64,000 nucleotides of DNA from Parachryseolinea silvisoli (GTDB taxonomy: Bacteria > Bacteroidota > Bacteroidia > Cytophagales > Cyclobacteriaceae). The position numbers and the translations under genes are program-made. The stretch spans positions 1,302,001 to 1,366,000 of the forward strand of contig NZ_JAIOAO010000001.1 of assembly GCF_021190955.1 (NCBI RefSeq), in the 5' to 3' direction. The notes beneath the pieces are model-generated. The model did not search any database, was not told where the DNA came from, and saw only the letters and a program-made list of their open reading frames with translations. This document shows, piece after piece, positions 17,897-26,799 of the stretch (positions are counted from its first letter, which is position 1; every line of letters starts with the position of its first letter).

Positions 17897-18799
17897 ATGA
17901 GACTACTACCTATCGGGCTCTGTCTGGCAATCCTACTTTCGGCTTGCGGATCCGGTAAGAAGACCGATGAACAAGCCTTCCTGGAAGGTCTTGACTCGGC
18001 TAAAACCGAAGGGCCTACAATATCTGAAGAAGTCATTGGCGACATCCTCCAGCAGATTCCCAGTCCGTTGGAAATCTCTGTGCTTCTGAAAGAGTCTGGC
18101 AAGAAGTATAATGCTTCTTACCTGAACTCGCCGGACAACACATCGAAGTACAACACCAACTACAAGAAGGCCCTCAACCTCGGCCTGTACGGTACTGACC
18201 TGGGTTACACCAACATCTACGAGCAGAACCAGGACGGTGTAAAGTACATGGCTTCTATCAAAACACTGGCGGATGGTCTGAGCATTGGTCAATTCTTCGA
18301 CGTTGAGACTATCGGTCGTCTGGCTACCAACAGCAAGAACCTCGATTCTCTGCTGCTGATCACCACCCAGAACTTCAACACGATCAACCATTATTTACAA
18401 TCGCAGGGCCGTGCGAACCTCAGCGTACTGTTCCTGACAGGTGGCTGGCTGGAAGCGCTTCACATTACCTGCGCTACTGCTTCAGCAAACCCTGACAACC
18501 AGCAACTGAAAGAGACCATCGGTGAGCAGAAAATCATCCTGGAAAGCATCATGCTCCTCCTCTCCTTCTACAAGGAGTCGGATCAAAATATGGCATCATT
18601 GTTGACTGACATGGAAGAGCTGAAAAAAGTGTACGACAAAGTCAAGATCACGTACACGTACAAGGAGTCTACTATGGAAGTCGTAAATGGTGTAGCGATT
18701 ATCAAAGATAATAGCACGAGCACGATTGAAATCACACCTGAAGATATCGCCAGCATCAGCGCGGTTACCTCTTCCATCAGATCTAAGATTATATCATAA
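17897..18799 (+). CDS. Conserved lipoprotein of the Sia/Che/ABC block
   Basis: A 300-residue protein with a lipoprotein signal peptide: a hydrophobic core (LPIGLCLAILLSACGSG) and a lipobox LSAC with Cys near residue 17. The mature part is mostly helical and polar, with no catalytic motif I recognise. It has its own promoter although only 82 bases follow the transporter gene. The position suggests an outer- or inner-membrane-anchored partner of the transporter or receptors, but this is inference. Confidence 0.65.
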   Translation: MRLLPIGLCLAILLSACGSGKKTDEQAFLEGLDSAKTEGPTISEEVIGDILQQIPSPLEISVLLKESGKKYNASYLNSPDNTSKYNTNYKKALNLGLYGTDLGYTNIYEQNQDGVKYMASIKTLADGLSIGQFFDVETIGRLATNSKNLDSLLLITTQNFNTINHYLQSQGRANLSVLFLTGGWLEALHITCATASANPDNQQLKETIGEQKIILESIMLLLSFYKESDQNMASLLTDMEELKKVYDKVKITYTYKESTMEVVNGVAIIKDNSTSTIEITPEDIASISAVTSSIRSKIIS

Positions 18800-18826
18800 G
18801 CTAAGAATAAGAAATACAGGCGTCCT

Positions 18827-19246
18827 ATGAAAAAGTTAATGTTTATTGTTCTATCCGTTTTCGTTCTGAGTACCTTGGAAGTTATCGGACAGTGCAACTC
18901 GGAAGCCCTGAGCAACCAGTGTATTCCCAAACTGGCCGAAGGATTTAACTTTCTGAAAAGCTATAAAATCGAAAAAGGAGGAAAGGACTTCGTGGAGTAT
19001 TCATATGTGTTCACCAAAGGCACACAATATATGATCAACATCTGCGCCGCGACCCAGCCTACGGATGGCATTGTGGTAAGCCTTTTCGACTCCAACCGGA
19101 ACAAAGTAGCGACCAGCAAGATCAACGGCCAGTTCGTATCGGCGATTGCATATCCTTGTAACACCACCGGTATCTACTACATCCAGTATACCTTCGACGG
19201 TTCAGCATCCTACTGCGGTGGCAGCGCGCTCGGCTTCAAACGCTGA
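18827..19246 (+). CDS. Small secreted protein of unknown function
   Basis: A 139-residue protein with a signal peptide (MKKLMFIVLSVFVLSTLEVIGQ) and a predicted beta-rich mature part containing five cysteines, which could pair in the periplasm. The segment GTQYMINICAATQPTDGIVVSLFDSN followed by TTGIYYIQYTFDGS looks like a pre-peptidase or CBM-like beta-sandwich, but I cannot assign it. It starts 27 bases after the lipoprotein stop and ends at a strong terminator, so it closes the block. Confidence 0.6.
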   Translation: MKKLMFIVLSVFVLSTLEVIGQCNSEALSNQCIPKLAEGFNFLKSYKIEKGGKDFVEYSYVFTKGTQYMINICAATQPTDGIVVSLFDSNRNKVATSKINGQFVSAIAYPCNTTGIYYIQYTFDGSASYCGGSALGFKR

Positions 19247-19274
19247 TCGCTTTCCCTCCGAAACGATAACACGA

Positions 19275-19304
19275 AAAAGTCTTCCGATGAGGAAGGCTTT
19301 TTTT
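19275..19304 (+). terminator. Terminator closing the Sia/Che/ABC block
   Basis: Arms aaagtcttcc and ggaaggcttt (one G-T wobble) surround a four-base loop, and a T-tract of seven follows. Confidence 0.8.
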
Positions 19305-19326
19305 ATTTCCGTATTTTTCGTGAGCC

Positions 19327-19980
19327 ATGCAGCACGAAGTCTCCTTCACCACCCGCGCCCGTTACCACAAGCTCGGGACCATTACCGAACAGACCCAACA
19401 CGTGTGGTTTGTCCTGCACGGCTACGGCCAGCTAGCCCAATACTTCGTCCGTAAGTTTCGCCCGGCAGAAGCGGCCGGCATCTGTGTCATCGCTCCAGAA
19501 GCCCTCTCCCGCTTTTACCTGGAAGATGTTACCGCGCGCATGCAAAGCGGCAACAACCGCGTAGGCGCCTCGTGGATGACGCGCGAGAATCGCCTCATGG
19601 ACATCGATAATTATATACAGTACCTGAACGCTGTCTACCAACAAGAGATCCCCCCTGATCATTCGTTACAAATAACCATTCTCGGATTTTCACAAGGCGC
19701 CGCGACGGCTACGCGCTGGGCAATAAATGGCCAGGTACCGTTTCACCGGCTCATTCTCTGGGCGGGAATCTTCCCTCCCGATATGGACCTGGAAACAGGA
19801 AGAGAAGTATTAAAAGACAAGGAGGTTGTATCGGTGCACGGCACATCCGACCCATTTCTTACCGACGCCCGCTTTGCCGAAATGGAAACACTCTCGGCCC
19901 GGCTACACGTTACGCCTCGCAGGCTAACCTTCGACGGTGGGCACGATATACACGAAGGCACTCTGCCTCAACTTTTTTAA
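19327..19980 (+). CDS. Alpha/beta hydrolase, phospholipase/carboxylesterase type
   Basis: A 217-residue cytoplasmic serine hydrolase without signal peptide. The oxyanion-hole motif LHGYGQ is near residue 30. The triad is placed at S122 (GFSQGAAT), D175 (HGTSDPFLT) and H206 (GGHDIHEG). This is the compact layout of the carboxylesterase/thioesterase (YpfH or LYPLA-like) group. The substrate is unknown. The 3' end overlaps the convergent SDR gene by four bases. Confidence 0.85.
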   Translation: MQHEVSFTTRARYHKLGTITEQTQHVWFVLHGYGQLAQYFVRKFRPAEAAGICVIAPEALSRFYLEDVTARMQSGNNRVGASWMTRENRLMDIDNYIQYLNAVYQQEIPPDHSLQITILGFSQGAATATRWAINGQVPFHRLILWAGIFPPDMDLETGREVLKDKEVVSVHGTSDPFLTDARFAEMETLSARLHVTPRRLTFDGGHDIHEGTLPQLF

Positions 19981-20738
19981 CCACGCTTCACTTGCGTACT
20001 GCTGGCCTGTGCCGTAGGGAACACGGTAATATCTGCCAGTACCACGTGTGCCGGCGCCTGCAATACATAAAGAATAATATCGGCAATATCAGCACCCTGC
20101 AGCGGCGTCATCCCTTGATAGGGCGCCGACGCTTTCGATTCATCGCCTTTAAAGCGCACAAGCGAGAACTCTGTTTCCACCAGGCCTGGGTTAATAGACG
20201 TCACTTTAATACCGTAAGCATTTAAGTCCATCCGCATGCCGCGGGTCAACGCATCGACCGCAAACTTGCTTGCGCAGTATACATTACCGTTCGGATAGAC
20301 TTCTTTCCCGGCAATAGACCCCAGGTTGATAATGTGCCCCGACTGACGGCTCGTCATCACGGGAATCACTTCTTTCGATACATACAGCAAGCCCTTTACA
20401 TTGATGTCGATCATGGCATCCCAGTCGGCCAGGCTACCGGTTTGTATCGGATCAAGGCCGTGTGCATTGCCGGCATTGTTCACCAGCACATCGATATTCT
20501 TCCATTCGGCCGGCAGCGATGCAATCGCGCGCTGTACCTCGGCATGCTCGCGCACATCAAAGGACAACGTCGTTACTTTTGTTTGCACGGCCAGCTCCTG
20601 TTGTAACGTTTCCAACCGCTCGCGGCGGCGGCCACAGAGAATGATATCGAAGTGGTGGGCGGCCAGCAACCGGGCCGTGGCCTCGCCAATGCCGGATGTC
20701 GCACCCGTGATGAGGGCTATTCTTTTCTGCATATGCAA
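19977..20738 (-). CDS. Short-chain dehydrogenase/reductase (YdfG-like)
   Basis: A 253-residue classical SDR. It has the cofactor loop TGATSGIGEAT at the N-terminus, the NNAGNAHG motif, a catalytic Ser in NLGSIAGKE and the YCASKFAV active-site motif. The sequence is close in style to NADP-dependent 3-hydroxy acid/serine dehydrogenases of the YdfG group (INPGLVETEFS). Two in-frame ATGs lie six bases apart at the start; either is possible. It ends eight bases before the reading frame of the co-directional porT-like gene begins upstream, so it is probably the last gene of that transcript. Confidence 0.85.
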   Translation of the reverse strand: MHMQKRIALITGATSGIGEATARLLAAHHFDIILCGRRRERLETLQQELAVQTKVTTLSFDVREHAEVQRAIASLPAEWKNIDVLVNNAGNAHGLDPIQTGSLADWDAMIDINVKGLLYVSKEVIPVMTSRQSGHIINLGSIAGKEVYPNGNVYCASKFAVDALTRGMRMDLNAYGIKVTSINPGLVETEFSLVRFKGDESKASAPYQGMTPLQGADIADIILYVLQAPAHVVLADITVFPTAQASSTQVKRG

Positions 20739-20746
20739 AGACTAAA

Positions 20747-21499
20747 CTATTGGAACAGGAAATATACCGTAACGGAATTGGTGGTTACGCTTTTCAACGG
20801 TTGCCCGTACATATTATCCTTGTTGTCGAGGATGTTGAACAGGCCGTGTGAAAAACGGATCTCCGGCGAGAACTTGAATAACGGGTAGTATAGATCGAAA
20901 CCAAAACCACCCTCCAGGCTCAGGTTGCTGTTGGCAATCTCCAGCGATTCTCCGTTTTTACCATTCTTCTTACCCGACGCTTCGATCGCCGGCGTAACGC
21001 CGCCAATCATATACATCCGGATGTTGCCCCGACGTTGCGATTTATACTTCAACAATATCGGAAACTCAACCATGGTACTTTCGAGCAATAAATCTTCCCG
21101 TGGGGTCTTATCGGTATAGAGGTAGCTCACCTTATTTTCATAAAACCCTACTTTGGGCGTGAGCCGTATGTCTACCTGGTCGTCGAGGCGGTAGTTAACA
21201 ATAAAGCCCAGCGAAAAACCACCCGACCATCCGGGTATAACCGAATGCACCGAGTCAAACTGCTGGGAAACAAACCGGTCGGAATATTTTACCTTGAATG
21301 TAGAGCTATGAATCCCGATGAGGAAGCCATAGGTAAGCTTACGGTTGTCGTAATTAGGATTGTTGCGCGACGCCCAACGCGACCGCTTGCCCATGGTTGT
21401 TTGTGCTGCAGCACCGCCCCACAATAACAGTAGGACAAGGACAACGCCTACTTTGTGCCTGTGTATATAGAGCTTATTCCAAATGTGAGAGATCTGCAT
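20747..21499 (-). CDS. porT: PorT-like protein of the type IX secretion system
   Basis: A 250-residue outer-membrane beta-barrel protein. Landmarks are YGFLIGIHSSTFKVKYSD, GFSLGFIVNYRLDDQVDIRLTP split by short loops, VEFPILLKYKS, and FSPEIRFSHGL near the C-terminus. PorT (SprT in gliding bacteria) is needed for T9SS function, and it is commonly found next to ubiE in Bacteroidota, as here. The signal peptide has an unusually long, basic n-region (about 16 residues) before the hydrophobic stretch. The ATG at 21499 lies 52 bases inside the upstream ubiE gene; no better start exists downstream, so the overlap looks real. Confidence 0.78.
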   Translation of the reverse strand: MQISHIWNKLYIHRHKVGVVLVLLLLWGGAAAQTTMGKRSRWASRNNPNYDNRKLTYGFLIGIHSSTFKVKYSDRFVSQQFDSVHSVIPGWSGGFSLGFIVNYRLDDQVDIRLTPKVGFYENKVSYLYTDKTPREDLLLESTMVEFPILLKYKSQRRGNIRMYMIGGVTPAIEASGKKNGKNGESLEIANSNLSLEGGFGFDLYYPLFKFSPEIRFSHGLFNILDNKDNMYGQPLKSVTTNSVTVYFLFQ

Positions 21500-22170
21500 T
21501 GTGTCTGTTTAAATCCGAGGGTGGTTAAGATACGAACAAAGTCTCCTCCATCCGGAAAAGCCGCTACAGACTCAGGCAGGTAAGTATAGGCGGACTTATC
21601 ACTCGAAACCACGCTCCCTATTTTAGGCAAAACGAACTGAAAGTAAAAATGGTATACCTGCTTGAAGGGAAATTTACGGGGACGCGAGAACTCCAGCACC
21701 ACGATCTGGCCGTTTGGCCGTAATACGCGGTGGATCTCCTGTAATCCCCGTTCCAGGTTTTCAAAATTGCGCACACCAAACGCCACGGTGACAGCATCGA
21801 ACGATGCGTCTTCAAAAGGCAGGTTTTCAGAATCGCCCTTCAGCAACGTGATCTTCTGATCTAGTTTACGATCGCGCAGCTTTTTGCGACCTACTTCCAG
21901 CATACCTTCGGAAATGTCGACCCCTGTGATCTTTTCGGGGTTGAGGTCCAGCGCCTGAATAGCAAAATCGCCGGTACCGGTGGCCACGTCGAGGATGTGG
22001 CGGGGCTTTTGGGCCTTAAGCAGGTTCACGGCCTTGCGGCGCCATGCACGGTCGATGCCCATGCTGAGAAAATGATTCAAAAAGTCGTACCGGTGGCTGA
22101 TGTTGTCAAACATCCTGGCCACCTGCTCCTTTTTGCCGGTGTTTTGTTCTTTGTATGGAACGACTGTCAT
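21448..22170 (-). CDS. ubiE: Demethylmenaquinone methyltransferase (UbiE/MenG)
   Basis: A 240-residue class I SAM methyltransferase for the last step of menaquinone synthesis. It has the family motifs VARMFDNISHRYDFLNH, the SAM site LDVATGTGDFAIQA, VTVAFGVRNFENLERGL and LEFSRPR. As Bacteroidota use menaquinone, the MenG activity is the likely one. Its 3' end overlaps the start of the porT-like gene by 52 bases, implying a shared transcript and coupled translation. Confidence 0.95.
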   Translation of the reverse strand: MTVVPYKEQNTGKKEQVARMFDNISHRYDFLNHFLSMGIDRAWRRKAVNLLKAQKPRHILDVATGTGDFAIQALDLNPEKITGVDISEGMLEVGRKKLRDRKLDQKITLLKGDSENLPFEDASFDAVTVAFGVRNFENLERGLQEIHRVLRPNGQIVVLEFSRPRKFPFKQVYHFYFQFVLPKIGSVVSSDKSAYTYLPESVAAFPDGGDFVRILTTLGFKQTQCRSLTFGISSIYTGTK

Positions 22171-22234
22171 AGCGGTGATCCCTCGCCGCGAAGGTAGGGG
22201 GTTTTTACGGGAATCACAGCAGGCCGCCGGGCGC

Positions 22235-24448
22235 TTATTTCAGCACCGTAAACTCCACGCGGCGGTTCAACTCACGGCCCTCCTCCTCGTCGTCGTTGCT
22301 GGCCAGCGGCTTAGACTTGCCATAACCCGTCGCTTTGATACGGCGTGCATCAACGCCCTTTTTGGTCAGGTAGTCTTTAACAGCCTCGGCGCGCTTGCGC
22401 GACAGGAACAGGTTGTAAGCCTTGGTGCCGACAGCGTCGGTATGGCCGCCAATCTCTACCTGCATATCCGGGTTCGAGCGCATCATCGCTTCAAGCTTGT
22501 TCAGCTCGGTGTATGATTCCGTTTCGAATGTGGCTTTGTCAAAATCAAAGTACAGATTACGCAGAATGGATGTCGCACCAACGCTGATCTTGCGCAGCTG
22601 AATGGTCCGCCCCACAGTCTTTTCATCGGTCGATGCACCGGCAATGCGAACCTTCTCGTTCACGAAGATGTAACCATCAGCATCCACCGACAGGCGATAA
22701 TCTTTCGGTTGCTGGCTTTTCACAGAAAAGGTATACACACCGTTACCATTGTCCGTCAAAGGAACAATGACGTTGTCTTTCGCTCCCACCAATTTTACTT
22801 TGGCATTCAGCGGCGTCTTGTTTTCTGAATCGACTACCGTCACCTCGTATTTCAGCGGAATCGTTTCTTTCTTCACCGGTGCTACTTTCGGCTCGGTCTT
22901 AACAGGCTCTTTCGTCGGCTCTGTTTTTACCGGCTCCTTCGTCGGCGGAGTTTTGCTCGGATCCGTCTTCGTAGGATCGTTGGTTGTTACCGGAGGAGTC
23001 TTCGTCGGATCAGGTATTGGGGTAGTCGTCGGGGTATTGTTTGCGATAGTGGTTGGATCGATCGTCGGATCTTTAATCGCATCGGGTTCCTTAACCGTGG
23101 TCGGCGAAGTCTTCGATGCCAGGTTCTTCAAGCCATCGGGGATGGTGATCACATAAATATCGAGGTAGCCCATACCGTCTTCCCGTATTGAAGAGTAGTA
23201 CGCCCGCTTACCGTCTTTCGACGCCACAAAGAACACATCGTCGTCCGGCGTGTTGATGGGATAGCCAAGGTTTTCAGGTTCGCTCCATTCGTTCGCAGCA
23301 GGATCAAACGTCGCCCGGAATACATCAAATCCGCCCATGCCCTTGCGGCCACGGCTACTGAAATATAGAGTGACTCCGTCGTAGTCGATGAACGGACCGT
23401 CATCATCAAGCTCGGTGTTGATCTTCGGACCGAGGTTCTTTACATTTGACCAGGCACCCTTGCTGTCTTTGGTCGCACGGTATATATCCAGTCCGCCATA
23501 GCCACCGGGGCGGTTACTGGAGAAATATAGCGTCTTCTCATCGGCAGACATGGAGATAGATTTTTCTTCGAAGCTCGAGTTGATGATACCCGGTAGCGGC
23601 GCAGGTGGGCTCCATACGCCGTTGGCGCGCTCACTGAAATAGATGTCGCCACCACCGTCGTCTTTAAAAATGAACAGTGTGTTACCATTCGCGGAAAGCG
23701 AAAGGTTGGAGTCATGGTACGGCGTGTTCACCGGCTCGCCAATGTTTTTTGCAAACGCCCACTTACCGTCTTTCTTTGTAGAAAAGAAAATATCCTCCCA
23801 GGGTTTGTTATCGTCAAACACGTTCTGATTCAAGTTGTCTTCACGGCGACGGGTGGTGAAAACTATTTCGTCCTCTGTTTCACTAAAAACCGGAGCATAG
23901 TCTTCATATTCAGAGTTGATCTCACGGCCGATGTTGACAATCGAAAAGTTCTGCGGGTTGGAGACAAACTCTTTACCGTTCTGACATTCATAGAGGGCCC
24001 GGTCTACGGTCGCCATGTCTACTTTGTCTTTGCCCTGGTAGTTGGATTTTTTGCCGAGTTTGTCCTTATAGAGATTGTAATAATAAATCGCCATGTCGAA
24101 GTTCTCACCATACTGGTAGCTTTTGCCGATAAGGTATTCGATGTCAAATCGGTACGCTGGGTCCTGGCGCATAACGCGCTTGAAGTATTTCACAGCCAGA
24201 TTTTTGCCGATAGTCAACAGCTGTAAACGGCCGGCTTCAAAGTTGGCTTTGATAAAGGTGGTATCCAGGTCGGCTGCGGTGACCATCAGGCCACGAGCAT
24301 CGTCGATCGCTTTCGTTTCAGCAATCATGCCCTCTGCAACTTCCATATACTCCCGTGCCGTTTCCTTAGGATCTTGCTGACTAAAACCGGGGATAAAAAG
24401 CACCAATAAAAAAGCTAAAAAAATCAGTACACTTCGGATACTGGACAT
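22235..24448 (-). CDS. TPR / PD40 propeller / CRD / OmpA protein (PorE-like)
   Basis: A 737-residue exported protein. After a signal peptide there are TPR-like helices (to about 150), then a PD40-type beta-propeller (about 170-440) with repeats such as SMSADEKTLYFSSNRPGGYGGLDIY. A Thr/Pro/Lys-rich linker with a repeated TKEPVKTEP unit follows, then a carboxypeptidase-regulatory-like domain, and a C-terminal OmpA peptidoglycan-binding domain (LRNLYFDFDKATFE, IGGHTDAVGTKAYN, NRRVEF). This order matches PorE, the T9SS protein that links the machine to peptidoglycan. Other Bacteroidota OmpA proteins share it, so the name is tentative; nearby porT supports it. Confidence 0.75.
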   Translation of the reverse strand: MSSIRSVLIFLAFLLVLFIPGFSQQDPKETAREYMEVAEGMIAETKAIDDARGLMVTAADLDTTFIKANFEAGRLQLLTIGKNLAVKYFKRVMRQDPAYRFDIEYLIGKSYQYGENFDMAIYYYNLYKDKLGKKSNYQGKDKVDMATVDRALYECQNGKEFVSNPQNFSIVNIGREINSEYEDYAPVFSETEDEIVFTTRRREDNLNQNVFDDNKPWEDIFFSTKKDGKWAFAKNIGEPVNTPYHDSNLSLSANGNTLFIFKDDGGGDIYFSERANGVWSPPAPLPGIINSSFEEKSISMSADEKTLYFSSNRPGGYGGLDIYRATKDSKGAWSNVKNLGPKINTELDDDGPFIDYDGVTLYFSSRGRKGMGGFDVFRATFDPAANEWSEPENLGYPINTPDDDVFFVASKDGKRAYYSSIREDGMGYLDIYVITIPDGLKNLASKTSPTTVKEPDAIKDPTIDPTTIANNTPTTTPIPDPTKTPPVTTNDPTKTDPSKTPPTKEPVKTEPTKEPVKTEPKVAPVKKETIPLKYEVTVVDSENKTPLNAKVKLVGAKDNVIVPLTDNGNGVYTFSVKSQQPKDYRLSVDADGYIFVNEKVRIAGASTDEKTVGRTIQLRKISVGATSILRNLYFDFDKATFETESYTELNKLEAMMRSNPDMQVEIGGHTDAVGTKAYNLFLSRKRAEAVKDYLTKKGVDARRIKATGYGKSKPLASNDDEEEGRELNRRVEFTVLK

Positions 24449-24593
24449 CGCTAAAAAATTTTTGACCTTAAAGGTATGATAAAAATGTACCCCAAGATAC
24501 TAAAAAATGGGGATTATAAACAGAAAACATAAATCATAAACTACACGGTTCTTACATTATTAGTAATTTGCCCTTCAATTATTACTTTAACAG

Positions 24594-25211
24594 ATGAAGA
24601 TTAATTCCGCCACGTTTATTTCCAGTTATGCCGATATCCGCAAATGCCCTGCTCCTGACAAACCGGAATTTGCCTTCATCGGCCGCTCGAACGTAGGAAA
24701 ATCTTCCCTTATCAACGCACTCACGAATCAGAAAAAGCTGGCAAAGACCTCCGTTAAACCTGGTAAAACACAAACAATCAATCACTTCCTGATTAACGAA
24801 TCCTGGTACCTGGTCGACTTACCCGGCTATGGATACGCCAGTGTAAGCAAAAGTACCCGCGAGGGTTTTGGCCGCATGATCGAAGACTACGTCGCCAAGC
24901 GCGAAAACATTTCGTGTCTGTTTGTGCTGATAGATTCCCGGTTGGAGCCCCAAAAAAACGACCTGAGCTTTATCAATTGGGCAGGCGGAAAGGGCATACC
25001 GCTCGCCATTATTTTCACGAAGTCCGATAAATTGAATAAAAACGACCTCAATAAAAACATTCGGAAGTTTGAAAAGGCGTTGTTGGAAGAGTGGGACGAA
25101 ACGCCTCCCCTACTGGTGACCTCTGCTGAAACCAAATTGGGCCGCGAAGAGGTGCTCAACTTTATTCAGGAAGCCATTGACCGCATACCGGAAGCAACTC
25201 CGGAGGAGTAG
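24594..25211 (+). CDS. engB: Ribosome biogenesis GTP-binding protein EngB/YsxC
   Basis: A 205-residue GTPase that helps assemble the large ribosomal subunit. G1 is at residue 30 (GRSNVGKSS), G2 lies in KPGKTQTINHF, G3 is DLPGYGYA and G4 is TKSDK. The normal length and complete motifs make this firm. It is divergent from the PorE-like gene; the 145-base gap between them is AT-rich and probably holds both promoters. Confidence 0.95.
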   Translation: MKINSATFISSYADIRKCPAPDKPEFAFIGRSNVGKSSLINALTNQKKLAKTSVKPGKTQTINHFLINESWYLVDLPGYGYASVSKSTREGFGRMIEDYVAKRENISCLFVLIDSRLEPQKNDLSFINWAGGKGIPLAIIFTKSDKLNKNDLNKNIRKFEKALLEEWDETPPLLVTSAETKLGREEVLNFIQEAIDRIPEATPEE

Positions 25212-25256
25212 TGTGCAAAGCGCCGGCTCGACGTGTGGACTTTTCAATCCTTTCGT

Positions 25257-25264
25257 TAGCTTTG
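25257..25264 (+). promoter_or_regulatory. Candidate -7 promoter box (tagctttg) for the DUF5606 gene
   Basis: Exact TAnnTTTG match 25 bases before the ATG at 25290. A tttt stretch lies 16 bases upstream, slightly close for a -33 box. Confidence 0.45.
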
Positions 25265-25289
25265 CCGCCTAGACTCTGAAAACTCCCGT

Positions 25290-25721
25290 ATGACTTTAGC
25301 CGAATTAGCGACCATCTCCGGAAAAGGAGGACTGTACAAAGTACTGGCCCCAACCAAATCTGGTGTCATCCTCGAATCATTGGACGAAACAAAGACCAAG
25401 TTGGTCGCAAACGCCAACCACCGTCTGTCCTTGCTCAATGAGATCTCGATCTATACTACCACCAAAGAAGGCACCGTAGCGCTGGAAGGCGTGCTGAAAA
25501 AGATCCATACGGAATACGGCGCTGACCCCGGCGTAGACAACAATGCCGACGGAACGGAGCTCAAGGCCTTCCTAAAATCAGTGCTGCCCGAGTTCGACGA
25601 AAGCCGTGTATATGTTTCGGACATCAAGAAGCTCATCAAGTGGTATGAGCTGATTCAGAAATTCGCACCGGAGATCCTGACCGCCACCGAAACAAGCACC
25701 GAAGAAAAAGCGGCTTCTTAA
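25290..25721 (+). CDS. DUF5606 family protein
   Basis: A 143-residue soluble protein. The N-terminal part ([33 protein letters not shown]) and the central segment ([10 protein letters not shown]) match the small DUF5606 family that is widespread in Bacteroidota and of unknown function. There is no signal peptide or membrane helix; the last 15 residues are a low-complexity Thr/Glu/Ala tail. The stop overlaps the convergent fbp gene by four bases. Confidence 0.78.
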   Translation: MTLAELATISGKGGLYKVLAPTKSGVILESLDETKTKLVANANHRLSLLNEISIYTTTKEGTVALEGVLKKIHTEYGADPGVDNNADGTELKAFLKSVLPEFDESRVYVSDIKKLIKWYELIQKFAPEILTATETSTEEKAAS

Positions 25722-26749
25722 GACGCTTCTTCCATCTCGCCCGCTTTCTCGACCATCTTTTGCGACCCTACGTAGAAGGCCGTACGCTGGTGCAATGTCT
25801 CCGGCGTAAGGCTGAGTATACGTTCACGCCCATTCGTGGCGGCGCCACCGGCTTGCTCGGCTACAAACGCCAGCGCATTACACTCATAGATCAGGCGCAG
25901 CTTGCCCTTCGGATCTTTGGCCGTCGCGGGATAGATATAAATACCTCCTTTTAACATGTTGCGATGAAAGTCTGCCACCAGCGAACCAATGTACCGTGCG
26001 GTGTAGCGTTGGTCTTTGCAATATTGTAAATAGGCTTTCATAGGCTCCGAAAAAGAATTGGCGGAGCCTTCGTTAACCGAATATATCTTTCCGTCCATGG
26101 GCATGCGCATGTCGGGATGTGACAGAAAATATTCACCCAGCGTAGGCTCATATGTAAAGCCATTCACACCATGGCCGGTCGTATAAACCAGCATGGTGGA
26201 AGAGCCATAAAGCACATAGCCGGCCGCCACTTGCTCATCACCCGTCTGCAAAACGTCTTCTTCCTGTATGGGTGTTCCCACCGGGGTCTTCCGACGGTAG
26301 ATGGAGAAGATCGTACCGATCGAAACATTTACATCAATATTAGAAGAACCATCGAGGGGATCAATGGCAATGACATACTTGCCGTCGTTACTTAGATCGA
26401 TAAAAGTATCCATTTCTTCCGACACCAGCGCGCCGGCCTCTCCTCCTTTTGTCAGTGCCCGCGTAAAGCGAATGTTGGCCAGCACGTCGAGCTTCTGCTG
26501 GTCGTCGCCGGCGGTGTTTTGCGAACCCACCGCGCCCATAATGTCGATCAGGCCCGCTTTGTTTACCTCGCGGTTCACAACTTTAGAGGCCAGCGCGATG
26601 TCGCGCAACAGTTGCGAAAGCTCGCCGCTGGCGTAGGCAAACTGGTCCTGGTTATTTTTGATGAACCGGTCAAGGGTCGTGCCGATTGAAACTGCAATTC
26701 TTGAAGATTCAATGCTTGGTGTGTTAGCATTATTAGGTGATCTTTGCAT
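25718..26749 (-). CDS. fbp: Class I fructose-1,6-bisphosphatase
   Basis: A 343-residue gluconeogenic phosphatase that makes fructose 6-phosphate from fructose 1,6-bisphosphate. Metal and substrate motifs are present: [13 protein letters not shown], the signature [33 protein letters not shown] and [13 protein letters not shown]. The length is normal. It starts 51 bases from the divergent aspartate kinase gene, so the two share a short promoter region. Confidence 0.95.
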   Translation of the reverse strand: MQRSPNNANTPSIESSRIAVSIGTTLDRFIKNNQDQFAYASGELSQLLRDIALASKVVNREVNKAGLIDIMGAVGSQNTAGDDQQKLDVLANIRFTRALTKGGEAGALVSEEMDTFIDLSNDGKYVIAIDPLDGSSNIDVNVSIGTIFSIYRRKTPVGTPIQEEDVLQTGDEQVAAGYVLYGSSTMLVYTTGHGVNGFTYEPTLGEYFLSHPDMRMPMDGKIYSVNEGSANSFSEPMKAYLQYCKDQRYTARYIGSLVADFHRNMLKGGIYIYPATAKDPKGKLRLIYECNALAFVAEQAGGAATNGRERILSLTPETLHQRTAFYVGSQKMVEKAGEMEEAS

Positions 26750-26799
26750 GCCTTATTTTTTACGTAAAGGTAATTACGCAAACGATTTAGTTGATCAGA

